The notes below the pieces were generated by a model. That model had not been told where the DNA came from. It worked only from the letters and a program-made list of their open reading frames with translations, and made no database searches. From NCBI GenBank assembly GCA_958421035.1, contig CATZKS010000005.1:1-32994 (forward strand): DNA of 32,994 bases, given 5' to 3'. How positions within the stretch are numbered: position 1 is the stretch's first letter; the number at the start of each line of letters is the position of its first letter. A program made the translations under genes and the position numbers. The DNA is from an uncultured Collinsella sp. (GTDB lineage Bacteria > Actinomycetota > Coriobacteriia > Coriobacteriales > Coriobacteriaceae). Positions 1-7,532 of the stretch are shown one piece after another.

Positions 1-1248
1 GGGCTTGAGAATGCCGGCGATATAGCTCGTCAAAAGCGTCGTGGTCATGAGCATGGTCACGGTAATGGCGAGGCCGTAGGCGCTCTCCATGCGCTCGGAG
101 TTTTGGAACAGCAGCACGATGAAGATGCAGCCGACCCACATGATGTTGTTGACGAGCGGAATATAGAGCTGGCCCTTGGTGTCGCTGGGGTAGTGGATGC
201 GCAGATGCGGCATAAGGTTGAGGCGCGTGGCCTCGGATACCAGCGAGAACGAGCCGGTGATGAGCGCCTGCGAGGCGATGATGGCCGCTACGGCCGAAAG
301 CACGATGGCAAAGGGGCGCAGGGACTCGGGAAGCATCATATAAAACGGGTTGACGATATCCATCGCGAGCATCTGGGGGTTGGAGTTATTGGCGAGCAGC
401 CAAGCTCCCTGACCCAGATAGTTGAGGATAAGGGCCGCCTTAACAAACGGCCAGGATGCATAGATGTTGGCCTTGCCAACGTGGCCCATGTCCGAGTAGA
501 GGGCCTCGGCGCCGGTCGTCGACAGGAAGACAAAGCCGAGCACCATGATGCCCGAGTGGTTGATGGGCGAGAACAGGAACATGATGCCGCGGATGGGGTT
601 GAGCGCGCGCAGGATGGACAGGTTGCCGAGCATGTTGAACAGGCCGGCGCCTGCCAGGAACAGGAACCACAACGTCATGAGCGGGCCGAACAGCTTGCCG
701 ATCGACGAGGTACCGGCGCGCTGCATGGCAAATAGGCCGCAGATAATGATGATGGTAATAATGATGACGTTGGTCTGGCCGTCACCCAATAGCGCGTGGC
801 CCCACTCGATGGTACGCAGGCCCTCGATGGCTGTGGTGACCGTGACCGCGGGGGTGAGGATGCCGTCGGCGAGCAGCGCCGCGCCGCCGATCATGGCGGG
901 CAGAATCAGCCATGGTGCCACCTTGCGTACGAGGCTGAACAGGGCGAAGATGCCGCCTTCGTTGTGGTTGTCGGCCTTCATGGCGATTACCACGTACTTG
1001 ACCGTGGTCACGAGCGTCATGGTCCAGATGACGAGCGAAAGCGCGCCCAGGATCATGTCCTCGCTGACGGTACCGATGCCGCCGTTGTTGGCGACGATTG
1101 ATTTCATGGTGTACATGGGGCTCGTGCCGATGTCACCATAGACGACGCCGAGCGTTACGAGCAGCATGCCAGCGGAGAGGGGGATGGCTCCGTGCCCGCC
1201 TTGCCCGTGCTGGTCTTGGAGGTTTGCCTCCAGTTTATTGTGTGCCAC
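1..1248 (-). CDS. kup: Kup-family potassium uptake permease (N-terminal 416 residues; 3' end beyond window)
   Basis: This integral membrane protein imports K+ by H+ symport (KUP/HAK/KT family). The minus-strand reading gives the family hallmark VVYGDIGTSPMYT soon after the start, followed by repeated hydrophobic segments and the conserved NNEGGIFAL-like and ALLADGILTPAVT stretches. Family members are usually 600-650 residues, so about one third, including the cytoplasmic tail, lies outside the window. The start is GTG at 1248, with GGAG about 8 nt upstream. Further ATG codons occur only well inside the first conserved block. The gene is preceded by a 157-bp gap holding two dyads and has no operon partner in view. 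K+ import genes are often under c-di-AMP control, but no riboswitch of that type is recognisable here. Confidence 0.93.
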   Translation of the reverse strand, partial: MAHNKLEANLQDQHGQGGHGAIPLSAGMLLVTLGVVYGDIGTSPMYTMKSIVANNGGIGTVSEDMILGALSLVIWTMTLVTTVKYVVIAMKADNHNEGGIFALFSLVRKVAPWLILPAMIGGAALLADGILTPAVTVTTAIEGLRTIEWGHALLGDGQTNVIIITIIIICGLFAMQRAGTSSIGKLFGPLMTLWFLFLAGAGLFNMLGNLSILRALNPIRGIMFLFSPINHSGIMVLGFVFLSTTGAEALYSDMGHVGKANIYASWPFVKAALILNYLGQGAWLLANNSNPQMLAMDIVNPFYMMLPESLRPFAIVLSAVAAIIASQALITGSFSLVSEATRLNLMPHLRIHYPSDTKGQLYIPLVNNIMWVGCIFIVLLFQNSERMESAYGLAITVTMLMTTTLLTSYIAGILKP

Positions 1249-1259
1249 GAGGACTCCCT

Positions 1260-1281
1260 TAGACATCCGGTTATCTGTCTA
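1260..1281. promoter_or_regulatory. TAGACA-N10-TGTCTA inverted repeat upstream of kup
   Basis: Perfect 6-bp arms (TAGACA 1260-1265, TGTCTA 1276-1281) lie 11-33 bp upstream of the kup start. A third TAGACA is at 1343-1348. The position would suit a repressor site or a short mRNA leader hairpin. The cognate regulator is unknown. Confidence 0.3.
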
Positions 1282-1347
1282 GGACAAAAAACTTTATGCC
1301 GTCTTTATACATACAAGAGCAGTTTGGCACATCGGGTTATTTTAGAC

Positions 1348-1371
1348 AATAATCCTCAGCTGGGGATTATT
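1348..1371. other. 24-bp near-perfect palindrome between kup and the EamA gene
   Basis: The arms AATAATCC and GGATTATT surround CAGCTG, with one symmetric mismatch. It lies 35 bp downstream of the EamA transporter stop and about 100 bp upstream of the kup start, both on the minus strand. It could therefore be a weak terminator (AT-rich stem end) or an operator. The sequence alone does not decide. Confidence 0.35.
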
Positions 1372-1405
1372 TATCTACGCAGGTAGCATTTCAAAGCAGG
1401 GGCTT

Positions 1406-2317
1406 TTAAGCACGTACTGTCTGGGCGATGCCAGCCTTGGCGTTTGCGCGTTTGCCGGCGAGTTCGCAAAAAATCGCGCCGCCGATGATAAGCGCGGCGC
1501 CCATCAGGCGGACCGGTGTTATGGCTTCGCCCAAAAGGACGGCCGAGAACACGACGGCCGAAAGCGGCTCGAGGTAGCCGACGACCGCGACGGTCTGGAC
1601 GGGCAGCTTGGCGACGGCACTAAAGTAGAGCAGGCAACCGATGCCGGTGTTGACGACGCCGAGCATGACGACGGCGCGCCAATCAATACTGGTGGCGACG
1701 CCGGCGGACAGGAATGAGGGAGCGCCCTGCGTGATGAGCGTGGGGACCAGCGCGGTCACAAAGGCGGCGCTCACCTGGAGCGTGGAGTTCTCGAGGCCTT
1801 CGATGTGTGGCGCACCCTTGCTAGCGATGACCATCAGCGCATAGCAAAATGCCGAGGCGATACCGCAGACGATACCCGCAATGGGCATATTGCCGCCTAG
1901 ACCTTGCGCTGCAATGAGAAAAGCACCACAAGCAACGGCGACAAAGCCGGCGATTTTGCCGCCGGTCAGTTTTTCACCAAAGATGAGTGGGGAGAGCGCC
2001 ATGACAATGATGGGGCCACAGTAGTACAGCAGCGAGGATACGCCGACGCCGATCGTCTGGTAGGCACGGAACAGAAAAATCCAGCTGGCACCCAGCGCGG
2101 CTCCCGACAGAAGGAGTGCTGCGGCTTCGCGGGGACGAGATGGCGCCTGCAGTTTATGGCGTTGGGTGATGGCAAGGATAGTGACAAGCGAGAGTGCGCC
2201 CAAAAACGTGCGTAGTAGCACGATATCCGAGCTCGGCAGCGCGATGGCAGCGGCGATGATGCCGTTGGAGCCAAACAATAGCAATGCTGCTAAGTACGTA
2301 AACAACCCGTTGTTCAT
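1406..2317 (-). CDS. EamA/DMT-family permease
   Basis: This is a drug/metabolite transporter superfamily protein of 303 residues, the usual length for a two-EamA-repeat permease with about ten membrane helices. It starts with a hydrophobic stretch (LFTYLAALLLFGSNGIIAAAI), has the family-typical LLRTFLGALSLV and a second repeat beginning near residue 150 (AGIVCGIASAFCYALMVIASKG). The short positively charged tail (GKRANAKAG) suggests a cytoplasmic C-terminus. GAGGGG lies about 10 nt before the ATG. Substrates of this family cannot be read from sequence and include amino acids, nucleosides and drugs. The gene is divergent from the LysR gene at 2436, and a LysR-type dyad lies between them, so it is the likely target of that regulator. 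Confidence 0.88.
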   Translation of the reverse strand: MNNGLFTYLAALLLFGSNGIIAAAIALPSSDIVLLRTFLGALSLVTILAITQRHKLQAPSRPREAAALLLSGAALGASWIFLFRAYQTIGVGVSSLLYYCGPIIVMALSPLIFGEKLTGGKIAGFVAVACGAFLIAAQGLGGNMPIAGIVCGIASAFCYALMVIASKGAPHIEGLENSTLQVSAAFVTALVPTLITQGAPSFLSAGVATSIDWRAVVMLGVVNTGIGCLLYFSAVAKLPVQTVAVVGYLEPLSAVVFSAVLLGEAITPVRLMGAALIIGGAIFCELAGKRANAKAGIAQTVRA

Positions 2318-2347
2318 GCGCTGACATCCCCTCTATATCTGAGCATC

Positions 2348-2362
2348 TTCACTATGGGTGAA
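2348..2362. promoter_or_regulatory. LysR-type T-N11-A operator between divergent EamA and LysR genes
   Basis: TTCAC-TATGG-GTGAA has perfect 5-bp arms with a 5-bp centre and contains T-N11-A (2349 to 2361), the LysR-family consensus. It sits in the 118-bp divergent region, just upstream of the TATAAT box of the lysR gene. Confidence 0.5.
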
Positions 2363-2384
2363 CTGGTTTTAGAAGAAAAGCGAA

Positions 2385-2390
2385 TATAAT
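2385..2390 (+). promoter_or_regulatory. -10 box of the lysR promoter
   Basis: A perfect TATAAT lies 46 bp before the GTG start. No good -35 is present (the ACTGGT/AACTGG region is poor), which is compatible with activator- or autoregulator-dependent initiation next to the dyad at 2348-2362. Confidence 0.45.
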
Positions 2391-2435
2391 GCATAGATAA
2401 CATGACAAAAACTCATGCAAAGGTGGAGGGGCGCC

Positions 2436-3293
2436 GTGGAAACGAATATTCAAAAGATGCAGGTGCTGCTGGAGACGGTGCGCGCCGGAAGCTTTACGCG
2501 TGCTGCCGAGCGCCTGAGCTATTCGCAGTCGGGCGTGAGCCGCATGGTGGCCGATCTTGAGGCCGATTGGGGCTTTAAGGTGCTCGACCGCAGTCGCGAG
2601 GGCGTAGTGCTTTCTGCCGACGGGCGGCAGGTCATGCCGGCAGTCGAGGCGTTATGCGAAGAGTTTGGCCGCCTGCAGCGACGCGTGGACGAGATGCGAG
2701 GGCTAATGCGCGGCAAGATCTGTATCGGTACGTTTTCGAGTGTGGCGACTCATGTACTGCCGCCGGTGATCGCGCGCTTTCGCGCCGATCATCCGGATGT
2801 CGATTACGAGCTGCTGATGGGTGATTACTCCGAGATTGAGCAATGGGTGGCGGAAGGCCGCTGCGACCTGGGCTTTATCCCGCGTGAGCCACGCGGTGCT
2901 GGCATGGCGTCGCGGCCGTTGGCGCAAGACGAGCTGATGGCCGTGGTGCCGGCAGACTCTTTGCTTGCCACGGCGGAGGTCGTTTCTCTTGCCGATTTAG
3001 CCAACGAGCAGTTTATTCTGCTAGAACGCGGCACCGATGACGAGATTACGCCGCTGTTCCGTCGGGCGGGGCTGACGGTGTGCTCCAAGCTGTCGACCTG
3101 GGATGATTATGCGATTATGGCTATGGTCGAGGACGGCTTGGGCGTGAGCATTCTTCCCGCGCTCATCTTGCGCCGCTGTCAGTTCGATGTTGCCGTGCGC
3201 CCACTTGAGGGACATCCTCATCGGCAGATCAACGCCATATATCGAACGGCCGACGTTTCGCTTGCCGCTGCTCGATTCCTTGAATACCTCTAA
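2436..3293 (+). CDS. LysR-family transcriptional regulator
   Basis: The protein is 285 residues from the GTG start. The N-terminal winged helix-turn-helix reads LETVRAGSFTRAAERLSYSQSGVSRMV, followed by the linker helix and a periplasmic-binding-protein-like effector domain (GKICIGTFSSVATHVLPPVIARF onward). GTG at 2436 is preferred over the in-frame ATG at 2415. The strong AGGTGGAGGGG site at 2421-2431 lies between them and can serve only the GTG. The gene is divergent from an EamA permease and shares an operator region with it, the classical layout of a LysR regulator and its target transporter. The effector is unknown. Confidence 0.9.
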   Translation: METNIQKMQVLLETVRAGSFTRAAERLSYSQSGVSRMVADLEADWGFKVLDRSREGVVLSADGRQVMPAVEALCEEFGRLQRRVDEMRGLMRGKICIGTFSSVATHVLPPVIARFRADHPDVDYELLMGDYSEIEQWVAEGRCDLGFIPREPRGAGMASRPLAQDELMAVVPADSLLATAEVVSLADLANEQFILLERGTDDEITPLFRRAGLTVCSKLSTWDDYAIMAMVEDGLGVSILPALILRRCQFDVAVRPLEGHPHRQINAIYRTADVSLAAARFLEYL

Positions 3294-3352
3294 ACGCGTG
3301 CATGTCATTGTCCGCTTTGGGCAGATCTCGGAGTCCGATACATTTTCTTATG

Positions 3353-3437
3353 AAATTGAACTTTCGAATGAAGCGCCGCGTTATACTGCTTGCTAAATTG
3401 AACCATGGTTCAATTCGTGTTCTATAAATTGAACTTT
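3353..3437. promoter_or_regulatory. Array of four AAATTGAAC half-sites with a perfect 20-bp palindrome
   Basis: AAATTGAAC occurs at 3353-3361, 3395-3403 and 3426-3434, with an inverted copy at 3408-3416. The middle pair forms the perfect palindrome AATTGAACCATGGTTCAATT (3396-3415). Spacings of 42 and 31 bp are close to four and three helical turns. TATACT (3382-3387) and TATAAA (3423-3428) are -10 candidates, and the TTGAAC core resembles a -35. The array covers the promoter of the HTH-AlaA gene, so autoregulation by that HTH is the simplest inference. Confidence 0.6.
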
Positions 3438-3455
3438 GCCAGCAAGGAGGTTCTA

Positions 3456-4976
3456 GTGGCCCAAGAGACGTTTAGCGATCGCCTGCGACAGGCTATGTCC
3501 GATTGCGACGTTCGCCAGTCGGACGTGATCCGCGCATCGGAGATGCTCGGCAAAAAACTCGGCAAGAGTCAGATGAGCCAATATGTGAGCGGCAAGACGA
3601 TCCCGCGGCGCGATGTGGCTGAGCTGCTCGCCCGTATTTTGGAGGTCGATGTTACCTGGCTGCTTGCCGGCGACGCCGATCAAGGCGAGGCATCATCACC
3701 CCGCAACGATTCCAAGCCCGAACCCCATCCCTCAGCTCAAATTGCAAGGAGCACCACCATGCGTACTTTTTCTAAATCCACCAAGCTCGATAACGTCCTG
3801 TATGACGTGCGCGGTCCCGTCGTCGACGAGGCCGCCCGTATGGAGGACGAGGGCGAGCGCATCCTCAAGCTCAATATCGGCAACCCGGCGCCCTTCGGTT
3901 TCCGCACGCCCGATGAGGTCATCAAGGACATGCGCCAGCAGCTGCCCGACTGCGAAGGCTATTCCAACTCGCGTGGCCTGTTCTCCGCGCGCAAGGCGAT
4001 CATGCAGTATTCGCAGATCAAGGGCCTGCCCAACGTTCAGATGGAGCATATCTACACGGGCAACGGCGTGTCCGAGCTCATTCAGCTTTCGATGAACGCG
4101 CTGCTCGACAATGGCGACGAGATTCTGATCCCCAGCCCCGACTATCCGCTCTGGACGGCGTGCGCAACCCTTGCTGGCGGTCATCCCGTACATTATCTGT
4201 GCGATGAGCAGGCGGATTGGTATCCCGACCTGGAGGATATGGAGTCCAAGATTACGAGCGCGACCAAAGCCCTCGTCATCATCAACCCCAACAACCCCAC
4301 GGGTTCTGTCTATCCGCGCGAGGTGCTCGAGGGCATCGTCGAGGTTGCACGTAGGCATCAGCTGATGATCTTTGCCGATGAGATCTACGACCGCCTGTGC
4401 ATGGACGGCTACGAGCACGTCTCGATTGCCTCGCTCGCCCCCGACCTGCCCTGCGTCACCTTTAGCGGCCTTTCCAAGTCGCACATGATCGCGGGCTATC
4501 GTATTGGCTGGATGGTGCTTTCGGGCAACCAGCGCTGCATGAGCGACTTCATCATGGGCGTCAACATGCTCTCGAACATGCGCCTGTGCTCCAACGTGCC
4601 GGCTCAGTCGATCGTTCAGACGGCACTCGGTGGCCATCAGTCGGTCAACGACTACATCCGTCCCGGCGGCCGTGTCTACGAGCAGCGCAACTTTGTGTAT
4701 GAGGCGCTCAACAAGATCGACGGCATCTCGGTGGTCAAGCCGCGTGCGGCGTTCTACATCTTCCCCAAGATGGATGTTAAAAAGTTCAACATCACCGATG
4801 ACGAGCAATTCGCCCTTGACCTGCTGCACGAGAAGAAGATCCTGATCACGCGCGGCGGCGGCTTTAACTGGGCTGAGCCCGACCACTTCCGTATCGTGTA
4901 CCTGCCGCGCATGGAAGTACTCAAAGAGTCCCTCGAAGACCTCGCCGATTTCTTCGATCACTACCGCCAGGCGTAA
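3456..4976 (+). CDS. alaA: XRE-HTH / AlaA-type aminotransferase fusion protein
   Basis: Residues about 1-72 form an XRE/Cro-type helix-turn-helix (QSDVIRASEM, KSQMSQYVSGKTIPRRD). About 30 linker residues follow, then a complete class I PLP aminotransferase closely like E. coli AlaA, which makes alanine from pyruvate and glutamate. The 405 residues after Met102 equal the length of E. coli AlaA. They contain LNIGNPAPFGF, NPNNPTG, DEIYD and the PLP lysine in FSGLSKSH, which is Lys240 in AlaA numbering. The GTG start at 3456 is chosen for the AAGGAGG at 3444-3450. The in-frame ATG at 3405 sits in the centre of an operator palindrome and has no ribosome site. The gene stands alone, closed by a strong terminator. 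The fusion suggests a pyruvate/alanine- or PLP-sensing regulator, which is inference. Confidence 0.85.
   Translation: MAQETFSDRLRQAMSDCDVRQSDVIRASEMLGKKLGKSQMSQYVSGKTIPRRDVAELLARILEVDVTWLLAGDADQGEASSPRNDSKPEPHPSAQIARSTTMRTFSKSTKLDNVLYDVRGPVVDEAARMEDEGERILKLNIGNPAPFGFRTPDEVIKDMRQQLPDCEGYSNSRGLFSARKAIMQYSQIKGLPNVQMEHIYTGNGVSELIQLSMNALLDNGDEILIPSPDYPLWTACATLAGGHPVHYLCDEQADWYPDLEDMESKITSATKALVIINPNNPTGSVYPREVLEGIVEVARRHQLMIFADEIYDRLCMDGYEHVSIASLAPDLPCVTFSGLSKSHMIAGYRIGWMVLSGNQRCMSDFIMGVNMLSNMRLCSNVPAQSIVQTALGGHQSVNDYIRPGGRVYEQRNFVYEALNKIDGISVVKPRAAFYIFPKMDVKKFNITDDEQFALDLLHEKKILITRGGGFNWAEPDHFRIVYLPRMEVLKESLEDLADFFDHYRQA
3746..3761 (+). promoter_or_regulatory. Internal ribosome-binding site and ATG at the HTH/aminotransferase joint
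   Basis: AAGGAG (3746-3751), 7 nt, then ATG (3759-3761) begins exactly where homology to stand-alone AlaA begins (MRTFSKSTKLDNV). Translation from here would give a 405-residue aminotransferase without the DNA-binding domain. Confidence 0.55.
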
Positions 4977-4999
4977 CGGCAAAGGTAGACTGTAATGAA

Positions 5000-5036
5000 A
5001 CGGTCGGTCCGCAACGGATGCGGGCCGACCGTTTTC
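5000..5036 (+). terminator. Rho-independent terminator of the HTH-alaA gene
   Basis: A 14-bp stem with one G-U pair (5000-5013 with 5019-5032) and a 5-nt loop ACGGA ends in a TTTT run. It starts 24 bp after the stop codon. Confidence 0.85.
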
Positions 5037-5104
5037 TGTCTAAGCCCGTGCTGTTAGCGCTTGTCTCGTTGAGCGGGCGAGGTTCGCGTGTGAGCGGTAA
5101 GTTC

Positions 5105-5170
5105 TATTCCAAAATGGAATACAGTGGGCTTAAGCTGGAATTGATGTCCGGGTACCTGCTTTTCTAGAAT
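5105..5170 (+). promoter_or_regulatory. LysR-type activated promoter of the hydrolase/PTS operon
   Basis: The dyad TATTCC-AAAAT-GGAATA (5105-5121, containing T-N11-A) is followed by a lone TGGAAT half-site (5136-5141) exactly 21 bp downstream of the dyad's own TGGAAT. TTGATG (5141-5146), an 18-bp spacer and TAGAAT (5165-5170) form the promoter. The dyad centre would lie near -64 of the expected start point, where LysR-family recognition sites usually sit, and the half-site touches the -35. The regulator at 10407-11330 is the local candidate. Confidence 0.6.
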
Positions 5171-5202
5171 GTTTTCAACAAGATGAAAGGCGGTTCCAAC
5201 CA

Positions 5203-6237
5203 ATGATTATCGATGCAAATTCCTACTGGTTCGACGAGCACATCTTTCATGACGAGACGCTCTGCGAACAGTTTTTGGCCGAGGTACCCCGCGCCTATGA
5301 CACCGAAGGCTATCTGACCATGAATTCCGCCGGCAAACGACAGATCGTGATCGAGATGCCCGCCGGTTCTCCGGGTCTTAACTACATTGAGGGCGACTAC
5401 ACCCTTGAGAAGCGTCTGGCAGACATGGACGAGGCGGGGGTCGACAAGGCGATCCTCAAGCTCCCCGGTTGTCACGAGTGGATGTCGCTCGAGATGTGCC
5501 GGCGTTTCAACGACGGTATGGCTGCTGACGCGAAGGCGTCAAGTGGCCGTCTGATTCCGCTTGTCGCTGTGCCGCCCTTTGGCACCAAAGCGAATTTGGA
5601 GGAGCTCGATCGCAGGCTCGACGATGGTTTTGCGGGTGTGCAGCTCTGCGCTCACTACGGCAAGCGCTATCTCGACGACCAGGTCTTCTCGAGCTTTTTC
5701 GAGCACCTGAACGAACGCCATGTCACCGTTTACGTGCACCATGTTCCCGTGCCGGTCGAGAACGAATCGCTTCTCGCGTACGACAACCTTCGCCGCTCTT
5801 ATGGCCGCTGCGTCGACCAAACTACGGCGATCGGCCGAGAGATCTTTGGCGATTTCTTTGAACGCTACCCCAATATCAAGATGGTCCACTCCATGCTCGG
5901 CGGCGCATACTTTGCGTTTAAGGAGATGCTGCTGCCTCATGGTCCCAAGCGCCCTGATGCTTCTGGCCGTTTTCAGGTCGATACCGAGACCGTTTCCAGG
6001 CGCCTCGAGAACAACATCTATTTCGACATGTCCCATGCTCAGCCTTGGGGCAAGACACTCCTTGCCTGCGCGGTTGACGTGCTGGGTGCAGACCATATTG
6101 TTTTTGGCACGAGCTATCCCGTTAAACGCGAGTGGCTCACCGAGGGTGTCGCCTGCGTTCGCGCTGCAAATCTGAGCGATACAGACGGCGACCTTGTGCT
6201 TGGCGGTACGGCGCAGCAACTGTACGGTGTCGAGTGA
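5203..6237 (+). CDS. Amidohydrolase-2 (ACMSD-like) family protein with altered metal site
   Basis: The 344-residue protein has the TIM-barrel layout of the amidohydrolase-related family that includes ACMSD and resorcylate decarboxylases. It shows a short first strand MIIDAN, LADMDEAGVDKAILK, LIPLVAVPPF, VTVYVHHVP, the helix-strand pair DFFERYPNIKMVHSMLGG and VLGADHIVFGTSYP. Several usual metal or catalytic residues are missing. The N-terminal D-x-H-x-H is DANSYW, and the last-strand GSD(Y/F)P is GTSYP. His residues remain in VYVHHV and MVHSM. It may be a diverged, metal-poor or inactive member. It is the first gene of an operon with two ceramidase-fold hydrolases and a PTS transporter. AAAGGCGG precedes the ATG. 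The substrate is unknown. Confidence 0.75.
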   Translation: MIIDANSYWFDEHIFHDETLCEQFLAEVPRAYDTEGYLTMNSAGKRQIVIEMPAGSPGLNYIEGDYTLEKRLADMDEAGVDKAILKLPGCHEWMSLEMCRRFNDGMAADAKASSGRLIPLVAVPPFGTKANLEELDRRLDDGFAGVQLCAHYGKRYLDDQVFSSFFEHLNERHVTVYVHHVPVPVENESLLAYDNLRRSYGRCVDQTTAIGREIFGDFFERYPNIKMVHSMLGGAYFAFKEMLLPHGPKRPDASGRFQVDTETVSRRLENNIYFDMSHAQPWGKTLLACAVDVLGADHIVFGTSYPVKREWLTEGVACVRAANLSDTDGDLVLGGTAQQLYGVE

Positions 6238-6263
6238 GCGGCAATCAGAGGGGAGTATCTGCC

Positions 6264-7532
6264 ATGGACGAAGGAGAGATGAGGGCTGGGGCCGCTCGTG
6301 TGGCCATCGATCTTGGGGACGTGTTGCCGTTCGACGGTTTCGACGAACTCCGTCATGAGGTCTTCGCCCGTGCCCTTATCATCGAGGGGACGGGGCGACG
6401 CGCCTGCGTCCTTTCGCTTGAGGTCACCTCGATCGCTCCGGCTCTACTCGCCGATCTGCGTGAGGTTGTTGAGGATGCCGCCAATTGCAGCGGTGCTTAT
6501 TCTTGGGTGGTTCCTACCCACACGTTTTCCATGCCTCACGTCCGCACTCCCGGGCATCTTGCCGACGATGCTACCCGCAATCGCAACGAGCGCTATCGCG
6601 CAGCGCTCGTCGCTGCCGCCCGCACGGCTGTCGAGCGCGCTGTTGCGGGCATTCGCTCTGCCACGCTCGCCGCTGTGGAGGGCGAATGCCCCGTGAACGT
6701 TAATCGCGACATTGAGACGCCTGCCGGCTGGTGGTTGGGCTCGAATCCCAGGGGGTTTGCCGACCACACGATGCCCGTACTCGCCATAAGGGATGCCGGG
6801 GGCGAGTATGTTGCCGTGCTCGCGACGGCGGACGTTCAGTCCTCCGTGCTCGACGGGTCGCGCGACTCCGAGGGGAGGCGCATGGCGAGCGGAGACCTCT
6901 TTGGTTTTGCCGCCATGTCACTCGAGCGCGAGCTGGGCGGCGTTGCCCTGTTGCTGCCAGGCGCCGCGGGCGACCAAGGTCCGGCGGAGCGCGCCATGAA
7001 CGTCATGTTCGATGCGGCCGGCGTTAAGCAGACGGTCGATGCCCATGAGGACGGATACCGCATGCTGCACCAGCAGGGGCAGACCTTGGGCGATGCTTTG
7101 ATCGAGGCCGCTCGCATGGCGCGTAAGGATGACGCTACCGGCATCGGTGCCCGCACGGTCGACGTTCTCCTGCCCGCTCAGACACGCGCCGATTTTCACT
7201 CTTTGGCTCCGCACCGAACGTATGAGTTTCATGCCGCTGGCGAGCAGCGCACGAGGGTCTATCTACTCCGGCTGGGAAACGTCGAGCTTGTCGGCGTACA
7301 ACCCGAGGTCTCGAGTGCATTCGGCGCCACTGTGCGTGCCGCTCGGTCCGGCTCTGTGTTCTTTGCCACGCTCGTCAACGGCGGACAGAAGTACCTGCCG
7401 GCCCCCGATGCGTACGAGAAAATCACCTATGAGGCCATGAACTCCGGCTTTGCCGCCGGCTCCCATGAGCGCCTCCTCCAAACCATCCTTGCCGCTTTGA
7501 ACGCGGCGCGACAAAAAGGAGAACTTGCATGA
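6264..7532 (+). CDS. Neutral/alkaline ceramidase-fold hydrolase, paralogue 1 (possibly degenerate)
   Basis: The protein is 422 residues. It shares a plan with the gene that follows and with the neutral/alkaline non-lysosomal ceramidase domain: an N-terminal RVAIDLGDVLPFDGFD segment, a VVPTHTFSMPH box like the family's ATH(T/D)H motif, GAAGDQGP, and near the end NGGQKYLPAPDAYEKITYE, which matches the family's N(D/G)Y-GY-P-xAYE block. The stretch equivalent to the zinc-binding NWAVHSA of the next protein reads VLATADVQSS and lacks the histidine, so activity is doubtful. The ATG at 6264 is used because GAGGGGAG lies just upstream. No signal peptide is seen, so it is probably cytoplasmic, unlike secreted ceramidases. 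Its stop overlaps the next start (ATGA), implying coupled translation and perhaps a heteromeric enzyme. Confidence 0.7.
   Translation: MDEGEMRAGAARVAIDLGDVLPFDGFDELRHEVFARALIIEGTGRRACVLSLEVTSIAPALLADLREVVEDAANCSGAYSWVVPTHTFSMPHVRTPGHLADDATRNRNERYRAALVAAARTAVERAVAGIRSATLAAVEGECPVNVNRDIETPAGWWLGSNPRGFADHTMPVLAIRDAGGEYVAVLATADVQSSVLDGSRDSEGRRMASGDLFGFAAMSLERELGGVALLLPGAAGDQGPAERAMNVMFDAAGVKQTVDAHEDGYRMLHQQGQTLGDALIEAARMARKDDATGIGARTVDVLLPAQTRADFHSLAPHRTYEFHAAGEQRTRVYLLRLGNVELVGVQPEVSSAFGATVRAARSGSVFFATLVNGGQKYLPAPDAYEKITYEAMNSGFAAGSHERLLQTILAALNAARQKGELA

Noticed and set aside
1249..1405. c-di-AMP (ydaO-type) riboswitch before kup
   Set aside because: The gap is of suitable length, but the conserved core and pairing pattern could not be recognised.
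3405..3455. Upstream ATG start for the HTH-AlaA gene
   Set aside because: The ATG is the centre of a perfect palindrome with no ribosome site, while GTG 3456 follows AAGGAGG at ideal spacing.
3732..4982. Long minus-strand open frame opposite the aminotransferase domain
   Set aside because: It mirrors the codon bias of the well-identified alaA reading, has no family features and lacks a ribosome site.
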